DNA from: Rubripirellula sp.
GTDB lineage: Bacteria; Planctomycetota; Planctomycetia; Pirellulales; Pirellulaceae
Direction of reading: 5' to 3'
NCBI GenBank assembly: GCA_012270065.1
Contig: JAAXJB010000039.1
Span: 258,832 to 322,831, forward strand
DNA: 64,000 bases
A program made the position numbers and the translations under genes. Shown here piece after piece: positions 26,770 through 36,462 of the stretch; position 1 is the stretch's first letter; each line of letters opens with the position of its first letter. The notes below the pieces were generated by a model, which did not search any database, had not been told where the DNA came from, and was given only the letters and a program-made list of their open reading frames with translations.

Positions 26770-27894
26770 TTATGCTGCATTTATCTGGGGAACTGAAACT
26801 TTTTGCGACAACAGTCGCGAGGTCAGCAACTCAGCTTCCGCCGAAGCGATGTCATCTGGCACCTGCTGGCCATTCGTGATGTAACTCAATGGCATTCCCA
26901 GCGTTTGATCGCTGTTGGAAAGCGTCGAGAGCACGCCAGCCGTGCACGGTGTCTCGTCCATCTTGGTGAGTATCGCCGCCGTGGGACGCACCGGAGCAAA
27001 CCCCTGAATCGCCAATTGCGTGGCTGAAGCGGAACTGGTTGCATTGAGCACAAGATGAGTTTCATCTGGCTGGGCACTTCTCAATAGTTCTACTAATTGA
27101 TCAATCCGGGCATCGCTTTTAGGACTTCGGCCTGCCGTATCAATCAGGACAAGATCGACATCACCGAGTAGATCCAAGGCACGATGCATTTCATCAGGCT
27201 TTTCAACGACCTGCATTGGCAAATCCATGATTTCCGCATAAGCCTTGAGTTGCTGCACCGCTGCGATTCGGAACGTATCGATCGTCAACAAACCAACGCG
27301 ACGTTTTGCTTCAATACGGAAACCGGCGGCCAATTTCGCGACTGTCGTGGTTTTACCAACGCCAGTCGGTCCCACTAACGCAACAATACGGCGCTCACCT
27401 GGATGTGTCAAAATCGGGTTACCGACCCGGAGCTCTCGAGCAACGGTACGCTGCAGATGCTCCAGCCAAGGTGTTCCGGCAGCCATTGGCCCGCTGATTG
27501 CCTCACCCATACTTGCCGCGAAACTGACGGTTGTATTCAGCCAACGCACAGCGGTATTCAAGTCAACACCCGCGGAAAGCAGTTCCATCTGAAAGGCTTG
27601 CAACTGCAAGGGCAAATCGGAATCAGCAAGAGAAGAAGCATCTTTCACCGATAGCCCTGAATCCATCTCAAAAACAGAGTCTGTCTCGGACATGGGCCGA
27701 CTTGCGTTCATCACAGTGCCGTCGGTGTCATCCTTCAATCCAGCGGTGACCTCGACATAAGTCCGCCCCAACCAACCCATCCAACCATCACGCACCTGAC
27801 GAGTATGCAACACGGATGCCTCGGAACCCATCTGTTGACGGATCTGCTCCAAGGCCTCCTGCAAGTTTGCGGCTCGAAAAGTACGAATGTGCAT
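26770..27894 (-). CDS. flhF: Flagellar biosynthesis GTPase FlhF
   Basis: SRP-like GTPase that sets number and place of flagella. The start ATG at 27894 gives MHIRTFRAANLQEALEQIR, the usual FlhF N-terminus (374 residues); the ORF can also start at 27954, whose ATG overlaps the flhA stop (ATGA) and would allow translational coupling. The basic/variable B domain is followed by NG: GPTGVGKTTTVAKLA (P-loop), DTFRIAAVQQL, LIDTAGRS and LTKMDET. FlhG, the usual regulator, is missing from the cluster. Confidence 0.94.
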   Translation of the reverse strand: MHIRTFRAANLQEALEQIRQQMGSEASVLHTRQVRDGWMGWLGRTYVEVTAGLKDDTDGTVMNASRPMSETDSVFEMDSGLSVKDASSLADSDLPLQLQAFQMELLSAGVDLNTAVRWLNTTVSFAASMGEAISGPMAAGTPWLEHLQRTVARELRVGNPILTHPGERRIVALVGPTGVGKTTTVAKLAAGFRIEAKRRVGLLTIDTFRIAAVQQLKAYAEIMDLPMQVVEKPDEMHRALDLLGDVDLVLIDTAGRSPKSDARIDQLVELLRSAQPDETHLVLNATSSASATQLAIQGFAPVRPTAAILTKMDETPCTAGVLSTLSNSDQTLGMPLSYITNGQQVPDDIASAEAELLTSRLLSQKVSVPQINAA

Positions 27895-27950
27895 GGAAGT
27901 TATGTTTTCTCTTACTTGATTTGAATCACGGGTATCCCAGAGTGCGCGAC

Positions 27951-30017
27951 TCATTGATCGCTAATCACACCATAGGATTCAATTTTTGTATCCTGAGTAA
28001 TCTCGTTGTAGGACAGTACCTTGAGCCGGGGCATCGAAGCATTGGTGATCTGCCTCAAGCCTGGCCTGATCCGTGGACTGACCAGAACAACTGGTTGATG
28101 ACCAGCTGTAACAAGCTTCTTAACGCCTTCTTGAATTTTCTCGCAAGTGAGGTCTACGGCAGAAGGACTCATTCGGACAAATAAACCTCTTTCCGTATGT
28201 TCAATACCTGCTGCAATGCGGTCCTCCATCGCCGGATCCAACGCAAGTACATGCAAACGCCCTTCCTCGTCGCGATACCGGGAGGAAATCGTACGCGCGA
28301 GACGATGTCGTACGTATTCGCACAGCCAAACTGGATCCTTCGTTCGCCCGGCAAAGTCACCCAGCGTTTCCAAAATGATGCCCAGTTGACGAATCGGAAT
28401 GTCCTCTTTCAATAACAAATGCAGCACCTGCTGAACTTCACTTACCTTCATGACACTTGGAATCAACTCGTCAACAACGGTTGGCGAAGCCTCTTTCAGC
28501 TCATCTATCAGGTGTTTTGTAGCATCCCGCGAAAGCAACTCGTCAGCATGCCGTTTCGATATTTCCTGAAGATGAGTCGCCAAAACAGCCCCAGGTTCAA
28601 CCGTCATGTAGCCATAAATTGCAGCTTGTTCGCGTCTCATAGGGTCGATCCAGACCGCTGGTTCGCCGAAGGTGGGATCACGAGTCGCTTGTCCCTCAAT
28701 CACTCCAGTCGTGTGACCACTGTCGATCGCCAATAACTGATTTGGAAATAAAGTAGCCTTTGCAACCTGACTGCCCTCAATCCGAATTTCATAGTCAAGT
28801 TCCCCCAGTGTCATTTCATCTCGAACCCTGACTTTGGGAAGAATGATCCCGAGATCCGCAGCAACAGCATTTCTGACTCCCGTGATCCGCTGCATCAGAT
28901 CTCCACCACGACTCGGATCCGCCAAACCCAGCAAACCCAAACCGATGGAAATCTCCATCGGGTCAATCGTAAGAAAATCCTCGACACGCTTTGGTGGCGG
29001 GGCTGCAGCCTCTGCCCTCTCAACTTCCGCCTGCTCCGCTTCAGCATCCTGTCGACGAATGGTTTGACGATTCATGACAACGGCCAAACCAATGCACCCC
29101 AGACCGAGTGTAGCCATTGGTATTGCTGGCAAATTGGTCACAATCAAGAGAGCCAAAAACGTACCTGCAACTGCCAAGGCCTTTGGATTTCCCAATAGCT
29201 GTTGCAGAAATTGAACGGGCAAGTTTGCTTTTTGAGCGCTGCGGGTGACCAGCAAGCCAGCTGCCAGTGAAATCAGCAATGCCGGAACCTGGCTGACCAA
29301 TCCATCACCAATCGTCAATTTCGTGAATAGTGCCCCAGCCTCACTGAAGCTCATCCCAAACTGCATGACACCAATGTACAAACCGCCAATCACATTCACG
29401 ATGGTGATCACAATCCCGGCGATGGCATCCCCACGAACAAACTTGCTGGCACCATCCATGGCTCCATAGAAATCTGCCTGGGAGCTGATTTCCTGGCGTC
29501 GCCTTTGTGCTTCTTTCTCGTCGATTAATCCTGCATTGAGGTCGGCATCAATCGCCATTTGCCGCCCTGGCATGCCATCCAGAGCAAACCGTGCAGCCAC
29601 CTCGCTAATTCGCGTTGCACCTTTGGTGATGACAATGAACTGTATCAACACAATGATCACAAAAATGATCAAGCCGACTTCAATCCGATCACCTGTAACG
29701 AATTCACCAAAACTCTTGATCACGCCACCAGCGGCTCCCATTCCCATCGAATCAGCGCCGGTCAAAATCAATCGAGTGGTAGCAACATTCAAAACAAGCC
29801 GAGCCAAAGTTGTTGCTAGCAATAACGATGGGAAGATGCTGAATTCCAGGGGAGTCGCCACATAAACCGTCGTCAGTAGGACGATCACCCCCACGGTGAT
29901 GTTTGCTGCCAGCAGCATGTCCATCAACATGGGTGGCAGAGGAACAAGGATCACCACCAAGCAGCCAATGATGCCGAGTGGCAGCACCAGATCCCGATAG
30001 CGCATCAGCAGTTGCAT
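27951..30017 (-). CDS. flhA: Flagellar export gate protein FlhA
   Basis: Largest subunit of the flagellar type III export gate. About eight TM helices in the first 330 residues (VLPLGIIGCLVVILVPLPPMLMD onward), the FHIPEP-family region AGASKFVRGDAIAGI, and a cytoplasmic domain (about 340-688) that receives chaperone-substrate complexes. I start it at the ATG at 30017, with GAGG nine bases upstream; the ORF from 30047 adds ten residues. First gene of the flhA-flhF-small protein-fliA operon. Confidence 0.96.
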   Translation of the reverse strand: MQLLMRYRDLVLPLGIIGCLVVILVPLPPMLMDMLLAANITVGVIVLLTTVYVATPLEFSIFPSLLLATTLARLVLNVATTRLILTGADSMGMGAAGGVIKSFGEFVTGDRIEVGLIIFVIIVLIQFIVITKGATRISEVAARFALDGMPGRQMAIDADLNAGLIDEKEAQRRRQEISSQADFYGAMDGASKFVRGDAIAGIVITIVNVIGGLYIGVMQFGMSFSEAGALFTKLTIGDGLVSQVPALLISLAAGLLVTRSAQKANLPVQFLQQLLGNPKALAVAGTFLALLIVTNLPAIPMATLGLGCIGLAVVMNRQTIRRQDAEAEQAEVERAEAAAPPPKRVEDFLTIDPMEISIGLGLLGLADPSRGGDLMQRITGVRNAVAADLGIILPKVRVRDEMTLGELDYEIRIEGSQVAKATLFPNQLLAIDSGHTTGVIEGQATRDPTFGEPAVWIDPMRREQAAIYGYMTVEPGAVLATHLQEISKRHADELLSRDATKHLIDELKEASPTVVDELIPSVMKVSEVQQVLHLLLKEDIPIRQLGIILETLGDFAGRTKDPVWLCEYVRHRLARTISSRYRDEEGRLHVLALDPAMEDRIAAGIEHTERGLFVRMSPSAVDLTCEKIQEGVKKLVTAGHQPVVLVSPRIRPGLRQITNASMPRLKVLSYNEITQDTKIESYGVISDQ

Positions 30018-30387
30018 GTGGAAATTCCTCGCCCTTGTCGTACGCATAACCTCTTTATGCGTGGCATTGGGACACTACTGGAATTTGCCGTCAGAGGTCC
30101 AGAGAGGAAGCAAACTTGGGGTGCGAAGTTTCACAGCGAGTTTCACTGTTCTCATGCGCTTGAAATCACTGCCTTTTTTCGATTTCAAACGTTGACCGGC
30201 AATCAACCCGGCAGGCAATAATCGTGCTCCGATTAAGACTTGCACGTCCCCTGTAAGAACGAATCACGTTTGCAGCTCGCACCAACAAGTCTGTCAGCAC
30301 ATCAAAGCAAACGACAGAGAGAGAGAGCATTCCATCGAAAATCCACAAGTTGATCGACAATGCGTCAATCGTTCCGCACTGCTTACG
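30018..30387. other. Upstream region of flhA
   Basis: About 370 bases before flhA and after the sulfatase end. A small hairpin cgcata-N7-tatgcg sits at 30043-30061, some 25 bases before the flhA start. A gagagagaga run lies near 30315. No clear sigma-28 or sigma-54 promoter was seen. Confidence 0.4.
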
Positions 30388-31878
30388 TCACTGATCAGGA
30401 GTCGCGGAAAGACACATTTTCAAGGAATTCGCGATCGCTGGATGTTTCAGGTAGTGATCGCCTCGCGCAATTCCATATTGCTGCAGGGCTCTGGCGAGAC
30501 GCTTTGTCACTTCATCGCTGCCAGGCCGGCGGTAAAAGTTCAGCAGTTCGTCCGGATCCTGTTCTGCGTCAAACAACCAGGGCCGATCATTCACGGAAAG
30601 CACAAGTTTATAGCGTTCGTCAATCGCGCAGACCCACTGGGGATTGGTACCTGAATTGCGTAAGAAGGTGACTTGACCGCCCTTCCCTCCTCCACCACTG
30701 GCAAACTGTTCCGTCAAATTCCTTCCCTCGAAATCATGATTCGTTTTGATATCCGCTAACCCGAGGATTGTTGGTGTCACATCCACCGTGCCCATTGGCT
30801 GTTTGTAGGTTTGTCCTGCCGCAACACGTTCGGGAAAACGAATCAGCATTGGGACACGCGCGGAACCCTCATACGGATTCCCCTTGTTCAATCGATCATG
30901 CTCATAGCAAAGATCTCCGTGATCAGATGTCATCATGATGATCGTGGAATCGAGTTTGCCGCTTTTATCCAATGCTGTCAAAATCCGCCCAAGATTATCG
31001 TCAATGCACTTCACCATCCCAAAGTACTGACTCATTTGCGTCCCGCGGAAAACGGGATGCTTCTTCTCATTCCCCAACCATTTGGGCACCGGAAAATCCT
31101 TGCGTCCATAGGTTCGCGGTGGCAGAAACCGAAGGTGGTTGTACATTCGATCATACGGAGCCCTCACTGTATTTGGTCCATGAGGATCGGGATAACTCAC
31201 GACGGTCAGGAACGGCTGTTCTGCCGACTCTCGTATCGTTTCAATCGTCCGATCGGTCAGGAAGTCTGTTGAGAATGACTTTTCATCAGCATCTGCGACC
31301 CCATAATCGGGTTGCCCAGACTTGTTACGAGAATCAACTCTGGCACCGCTGGCGGTTTGGGCAAATTTCTTCCAGTGCCCTCGATTGAACATGTACGTCT
31401 TGTTCTGGAATCCACCATCAATCTCAGGAGCCCACTCCGGTTTTCCCCCACCACCCAGATGCCACTTTCCCACAAAACTTGTTCGATAACCGCGTTTCGC
31501 GAGAATTTTGGCGAGTGTTGGAATATCACTGCGCAGCTTTTCATTGTTCGTTGGCACCCCTGTGTTCTGGGGATACAAACCTGTAATCATTGCTGCACGG
31601 CAGGGAGAACATACAGGCGCGGTCGCATACGCTCTGGTGCACAAAACGCCCTCCCGAGCCAAGCGATCAAGATGTGGTGTTTCAACGATACAACCCGGTC
31701 CCCACATTTCTCCCTGCTCACGCGGCAAAGTGCTTCGATAGCAACCCAGTGTCCGAAAATTATGCTCATCCGTGATAATCAACAGAACATTCGGAGCTTC
31801 GTTGGAACCGAGTGCGGGATTAAGCCCACTGCCTGCCATAGAACACAGAACGCCGACGAGTATAAAAAATAGTTTCAT
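30388..31878 (-). CDS. Secreted sulfatase
   Basis: Exported formylglycine-dependent sulfatase, 496 residues, with a signal peptide (cleavage near LGSN). The maturation motif is CSPCRAAMITGLYP, with Cys90 the residue converted to formylglycine. LLIITDEHNFRTLGCY carries the first metal aspartate pair; the KWHLGG and TSDHGD motifs provide further ligands. Planctomycetes carry many such genes for sulfated algal polysaccharides; the substrate cannot be inferred. The next gene upstream on the same strand is the ThuA-like gene, about 100 bases away. Confidence 0.94.
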   Translation of the reverse strand: MKLFFILVGVLCSMAGSGLNPALGSNEAPNVLLIITDEHNFRTLGCYRSTLPREQGEMWGPGCIVETPHLDRLAREGVLCTRAYATAPVCSPCRAAMITGLYPQNTGVPTNNEKLRSDIPTLAKILAKRGYRTSFVGKWHLGGGGKPEWAPEIDGGFQNKTYMFNRGHWKKFAQTASGARVDSRNKSGQPDYGVADADEKSFSTDFLTDRTIETIRESAEQPFLTVVSYPDPHGPNTVRAPYDRMYNHLRFLPPRTYGRKDFPVPKWLGNEKKHPVFRGTQMSQYFGMVKCIDDNLGRILTALDKSGKLDSTIIMMTSDHGDLCYEHDRLNKGNPYEGSARVPMLIRFPERVAAGQTYKQPMGTVDVTPTILGLADIKTNHDFEGRNLTEQFASGGGGKGGQVTFLRNSGTNPQWVCAIDERYKLVLSVNDRPWLFDAEQDPDELLNFYRRPGSDEVTKRLARALQQYGIARGDHYLKHPAIANSLKMCLSATPDQ

Positions 31879-31977
31879 GAAGTTCTCGACTCTGAAAATT
31901 TAAATGCCACAACTGCCTGAAGTGAGAATCATGGATACTGAAGGAGATGATCTCTTGCCAAGCAAAACAACCATTAC

Positions 31978-32754
31978 CTAATTCAAGCACCAGGAAATTG
32001 CGTTGACCAGCAATAGCGGAAGAACATCTCCCTTGAAATCTTCGGTGTTACCAAGTGACGTGTAAAAGGATTTTCCTCCATCTGCACGCCTGAAAGTCCA
32101 CGCGACCGGCTCCGATGCGTGCCCTTTTACCCGTCCGCGCATCAATACTTCTGTCTTTGCCAATAACGGTGAGACTCGGTAAAGAGAACTGGATGACAAA
32201 TAACGACGACTGGAGTTGATCCCTTTCATGATGGGATGATTCGAGCCGGTTTCAACGGCACTCAACTCTACTTGAAGATCGTTACCATGATGGTTGGTGT
32301 AATTCCCACCAAAGACCATCTGGTCAAAATCCTGCCAGACCGCCCTGCCCTCCGGCGGCTGTCGATTACGCAGCGAAAAGGCATGACTTGCAGTGCGAAT
32401 CCCGATGACCGGTTTACCAGAAGCAACGAACTTGCGAATCTGATCCAACTGTTCATCAGGTAAAGTCCGCCTTCGTACGCTTACCAACAGCAGATCGGCA
32501 TTCTGAAGGCATTCAAGTCCAACCAGGCTGTTACGATCATCAGGGTCCTCCGCCACGATCGTGGCCCGACAGGTCTTGTCATGCTCCTGCGCAAATTCCT
32601 TCAAAGAGCGCATCGTGGCGTACTCTCGCTCGGCGACGAGCATTACCACATGAGGCCGCTTGGAATCCTCGTCCAAAACACCCTGGTCAGCCATCAGACA
32701 ATTTGGCAACTGCGTCAGGCAAAGGACGCAAATCAACGATCGGAGACAGAACAT
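31978..32754 (-). CDS. Exported ThuA-like protein
   Basis: ThuA/glutamine amidotransferase-like fold found in secreted planctomycete proteins of sugar metabolism. I start it at the ATG at 32754 (258 residues), where a signal peptide begins (MFCLRSLICVLCL, cleavage near LMA-DQ); starts at 32799 or 32844 are possible. Family features are VVMLVAEREY near the N-terminus, NADLLLVSVRRRTLPDEQLDQIRKFVASGKPVIGIRTASHAF, a GGNYTNHHGND metal/catalytic-like region and HPIMKGI. No nucleophile Cys is present where class I amidotransferases have it. It may act with the adjacent sulfatase. Confidence 0.8.
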   Translation of the reverse strand: MFCLRSLICVLCLTQLPNCLMADQGVLDEDSKRPHVVMLVAEREYATMRSLKEFAQEHDKTCRATIVAEDPDDRNSLVGLECLQNADLLLVSVRRRTLPDEQLDQIRKFVASGKPVIGIRTASHAFSLRNRQPPEGRAVWQDFDQMVFGGNYTNHHGNDLQVELSAVETGSNHPIMKGINSSRRYLSSSSLYRVSPLLAKTEVLMRGRVKGHASEPVAWTFRRADGGKSFYTSLGNTEDFKGDVLPLLLVNAISWCLN

Positions 32755-32939
32755 CAAAATCGCACCATTCACTTGGAGAAACCGGAAACGAAACTCCATG
32801 ATAGCCTGAATGCAGCGGTGGGCGTTGTGCAACATGAAACCCAATTATCAATTTGAGCATTTCTGCTGGACAGGCTCAGTAACTTTCGAGCTTCCACCTC
32901 TTTCTCGCGAAAACGCTCAACCTGGGTCGCGTACCAGGG

Positions 32940-34118
32940 CTACGCACCCTTTGCAGGTAAATGCCGCAGGGCGAGCACGCCTTCGATCCCACGAATCGAT
33001 TCGAGTGTTGCCTCGCTGATGTCATCATCAAGATCAATGATGGTATAAGCGATGTCACCACGTGACTTGTTCAAGAGGTCAGCAATGTTCAATTCAGACT
33101 CAGCAAGGATGGTGGAAATCTGACCAACCATGTTTGGAACATTGGCGTTGGCAATCGTAATTCGGCTTCCTCCATTTCGCGGCATAAAGGCCTCTGGGAA
33201 ATTGACAGAGTTCCTGACCGTCCCATCTTCCAAGAACTCACGTACGCTGTCTGCCACCATCACGGCACAATTTTCTTCTGCTTCAGCGGTAGATGCCCCC
33301 AGATGAGGGAACGAAATCACTTTCGGATGTTGCAACAAGGCACCGGTTGGAAAGTCAATCACATAAGAATGCAACTGCCCACTATCGAGTGCAGCCAGAA
33401 CCGCTTCATCATCGCAGATCCCGCCACGTGCAAGATTAATAAGCACGCCGCCCTTTGGCATCATCGCAAGCCGTTCGGCACTTGCCAGACCACGCGTCGC
33501 ATCCAGCAGTGGAACATGAACAGAAATTGCATCGCATTGGCTGAAAAGATGGTCGATACTCACAGCCTCTTCAACTCCACTTGAAAGCTGCCAAGCACTC
33601 TGAACGGAAATCAGTGGATCGTAGCCAACCACTTTCATACCGAGCGAGAGCGCTGCATTTGCAACACGAAGACCGATGGCTCCGAGACCAATCACACCGA
33701 GGGTCTTGGAAGGCAGCTCGGAACCAACAAAATTCTTCTTGCCTGATTCCACGGCAGTAGAAATTTCAGCATCAGTTCCCTCGAGACCATCTGCGAATTT
33801 CATTGCTCCAGAAATATTGCGTGAAGCCATCAGTAGCCCCGCAAGAACCAACTCTTTCACGGCGTTCGCATTGGCGCCAGGAGCGTTGAATACGGGCACT
33901 CCCTGCTGTGTCATTTTGTCGACCGGGATGTTGTTTACTCCTGCACCGGCCCGCCCAATCGCAGCGACACTGGCTGGAATATCCATGTCGTGCATCTTGT
34001 ATGATCGCAACAGGACTGCATCCGGATGGCTTACTTCAGATGCAACTTCATAACTCTCACGCGGCAATCGTTGCAGCCCTTTGACGGAAATATTATTCAA
34101 AGTGAGAATTTTATACAT
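32940..34118 (-). CDS. serA: D-3-phosphoglycerate dehydrogenase
   Basis: First step of serine synthesis. 392 residues: substrate domain with GRAGAGVNNIPVDKM, NAD domain with GLGAIGLRVANAALSLGMKVVGYDP, NLARGGI, and the active-site His in FPHLGAST. A C-terminal ACT domain (ITIANANVPNMVGQISTILAESELNIADLLNKSRG) probably binds serine for feedback control. This is the short SerA type with the DFPTGALLQHP segment. It follows serC by 66 bases on the same strand, so the two pathway steps are co-transcribed. Confidence 0.96.
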   Translation of the reverse strand: MYKILTLNNISVKGLQRLPRESYEVASEVSHPDAVLLRSYKMHDMDIPASVAAIGRAGAGVNNIPVDKMTQQGVPVFNAPGANANAVKELVLAGLLMASRNISGAMKFADGLEGTDAEISTAVESGKKNFVGSELPSKTLGVIGLGAIGLRVANAALSLGMKVVGYDPLISVQSAWQLSSGVEEAVSIDHLFSQCDAISVHVPLLDATRGLASAERLAMMPKGGVLINLARGGICDDEAVLAALDSGQLHSYVIDFPTGALLQHPKVISFPHLGASTAEAEENCAVMVADSVREFLEDGTVRNSVNFPEAFMPRNGGSRITIANANVPNMVGQISTILAESELNIADLLNKSRGDIAYTIIDLDDDISEATLESIRGIEGVLALRHLPAKGA

Positions 34119-34184
34119 GGGACGATTGGCTACTTATGCTTGTTGGTAAGAGTCGGGAACAGAATTAAAAAGAAGGAAACGTGA

Positions 34185-35297
34185 TCAACCGTTCTTCGCA
34201 GCAAAATCCTTCATGAAATTGGCCAGAGTCTCGGCACCTTCTCGAGACATTGCGTTGTAGATACTCGCTCTGATACCACCAACGCTACGATGACCTTTCA
34301 GATTCACCAACAGGTTCTCTGCTGCCTCTTCTAGAAAACGTGTTTGCATTTCATCATCAGGCAGCGTGAATGTAACATTCATCAACGAACGACACTCCGG
34401 AACAGCGTGTCCTTTGTAGAATCCATTACTGGCATCAATCGCATCGTAAACGAGACGTGATTTTTCCTGATTCTGCTTTTCCATGGCATCCAAACCACCG
34501 ATATCATCCGCTAACCAACGGGCAACTTTTCCCAGTACATAAATTGCAAACGTTGGAGGTGTATTCCACATGGAACCACCACCGGCATGATTTCGGTACT
34601 GGAGATATCCGGGCAATGATTCGCTGCCACGCTCAAGCAGATCACGTCGAATGACAACGACCGTCACTCCGGCTGGCCCGGCATTCTTCTGGGCACAAGC
34701 GTAAATCATGCCATATTTATTGATGGGCAAAGGACGACACAAAAAATCACTCGACGCATCACTGATCAGAGGAACTGATTCTGGGCATGTTGGCTCCTCG
34801 GGGAACTGAACCCCCTGAATCGTCTCGTTACTGCAATAGTACAAGTAGGCAGCGTCATCGCTTACCTGATAGTCACTTGCCGATGGAACACAGTTGAAAT
34901 TCGTCTCGCTGGCATCATAAACGACATCGACGTTTCCTTCCTTGCGAGCCTCCGCAATGGCCTTCTTTCCCCAGGAACCAGTCAGGAGATACTGTGCCGT
35001 TGCTTCCGTGCCACGCAGAAGATTCGCCGGAATCATCGAAAACTGCAAAGCGGCTCCGCCCTGCAGGAAAAGCACAGCATATTCGTCAGACACACCCAGA
35101 AGAGATCGAAGAGTTGCCTCGGCCTGCTCAATGATTTCCACGAAGTGCTTACCGCGGTGGCTGAGTTCCATCAAAGAAGCACCAGCTCCGGGTAAGCAGA
35201 GAAACTCCTCCTGAACCTCCTGCAGCACTGACAACGGCAAGGCAGCGGGCCCGGCTGAAAAGTTGAAGGCTCGCTGAGAGGCAGCGTTATCACTCAT
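34185..35297 (-). CDS. serC: Phosphoserine aminotransferase
   Basis: Second step of serine synthesis and also used for pyridoxal phosphate synthesis. The start at 35297 (370 residues, MSDNAASQRAFNFSAGPAA) is supported by AGGAAG seven bases upstream; the ORF from 35360 adds 21 unconserved residues. FNFSAGPAALP, LMELSHRGKHF, the PLP lysine in ACAQKNAGPAGVTVV and HRSVGGIRASIYNA are all present. A 6-bp hairpin (cgagat-ctg-atctcg) sits about 35 bases before the start. Confidence 0.97.
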   Translation of the reverse strand: MSDNAASQRAFNFSAGPAALPLSVLQEVQEEFLCLPGAGASLMELSHRGKHFVEIIEQAEATLRSLLGVSDEYAVLFLQGGAALQFSMIPANLLRGTEATAQYLLTGSWGKKAIAEARKEGNVDVVYDASETNFNCVPSASDYQVSDDAAYLYYCSNETIQGVQFPEEPTCPESVPLISDASSDFLCRPLPINKYGMIYACAQKNAGPAGVTVVVIRRDLLERGSESLPGYLQYRNHAGGGSMWNTPPTFAIYVLGKVARWLADDIGGLDAMEKQNQEKSRLVYDAIDASNGFYKGHAVPECRSLMNVTFTLPDDEMQTRFLEEAAENLLVNLKGHRSVGGIRASIYNAMSREGAETLANFMKDFAAKNG

Positions 35298-35587
35298 TTT
35301 GGTGCTTCCTATCCTGAAAATACTGCTATCGAGATCTGATCTCGGCTTTGATGTGAACAACCAGCGAGGATTCTATGCTCCGATTGTTCAGTCGGGAAGG
35401 TTGCGACAACCTGATAGGCCCAATCCTTTGTGAAACGCTGGAAAAACGCGTTGATTGCGACCGAAATGGGAAAAAGCAGGTGGGAATTGCCCAAGTCCCG
35501 AACCCCCTCTGCACGCTTCATCAGCGTTCCCCGGAAACTCCTGCAAAATCGCCCATGCTGTTACTGGGGCTTTGTGACTCAGACCGG

Positions 35588-36118
35588 CTAAAAGCCAAAC
35601 TCCTTCAGCCACGCATCCACCTGCTGCTCATTGACAACCGGATCTGTCTTCTCTGCATCATCAACTCCCCTCCCCTGCCCTGCTCGCTTTTGCGACTTGC
35701 AAGCCGACGCAACTCTGCCCTCCAGCAGATCGTCCAACCAGGGTTGTGAATCCGAAAAACTGCAGCCCCGACGCTTGGCCGCTGCCTGCACACGATGATC
35801 TGACGACACAACCATCAGAGAACCGGGAGCCGAATGCGAGGCGATCATTTCTTCAAGTAGATCATCAGCTTCAGGATAATCGACAGCGAATCTCACCATC
35901 ACACCCTCGACCATAAAACTGCTTGGACGTCCCGCAGGCGGAGCTTCCGCATCGAAGACAACGCATGTGCGTTGCTTTTGCAAGTCAGTCAAATGGTCCA
36001 CCAATCTGCGCACGAGGTTCATTCGCTCTCGCTGGAGCCAACGGCCGTCACGGTCCCGACTTGGTGCGGCAACCGGCGCTACAACGTTATAACCGTCAAT
36101 CAGCAATAACAGGGACAA
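35588..36118 (-). CDS. YacP-like NYN-domain ribonuclease
   Basis: PIN-like NYN domain protein (YacP/Rae1 family, predicted ribosome-associated endoribonuclease). Acidic active-site residues are in LLLIDGYNVV, CVVFDAEAPP, EADDLLEEMI and VVSSDHRVQAAA. I start it at a TTG at 36118 (176 residues), eight bases after CAGGAG; the upstream TTG at 36139 would put that SD inside the gene. A basic linker and an acidic tail follow the domain. It lies between a kinase-FHA pair and serC on the same strand. Confidence 0.82.
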   Translation of the reverse strand: MSLLLLIDGYNVVAPVAAPSRDRDGRWLQRERMNLVRRLVDHLTDLQKQRTCVVFDAEAPPAGRPSSFMVEGVMVRFAVDYPEADDLLEEMIASHSAPGSLMVVSSDHRVQAAAKRRGCSFSDSQPWLDDLLEGRVASACKSQKRAGQGRGVDDAEKTDPVVNEQQVDAWLKEFGF

Positions 36119-36462
36119 CGATTCAACTCCTGAAAACAAAACACACGTTCAACGTAGTTGATCCATGTCCGCCCACCGACAGACCGTCCGACAATCTGGC
36201 ACAAGTAATCACTGGTGCCTTGGAACCGATTAACTCAACTAATGAGGTTAACTTGATGTTAACAGACCCTGGGATTGAAAAAGCTAATTTTTTGCATATC
36301 AGGTAGATAACTGACATCACACCGGATCATTGCCTTTGTCTGACAGAATCATGAATTCCACTTTCGATTTATCCATCGATGAAAATCACAGATCCACTGT
36401 GCTGCCCGCATGCGAGAGATATGGCAATTGAAATCCCACGACAATCCGATGATCGACGAATA
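36119..36462. other. AT-rich gap between FHA and NYN genes
   Basis: About 340 bases on the same strand. It holds several gttaac palindromes near 36230-36260 and an AT-rich stretch (aaaaagctaatttttt) near 36280, possibly the promoter of the NYN gene. No gene or terminator recognised. Confidence 0.4.
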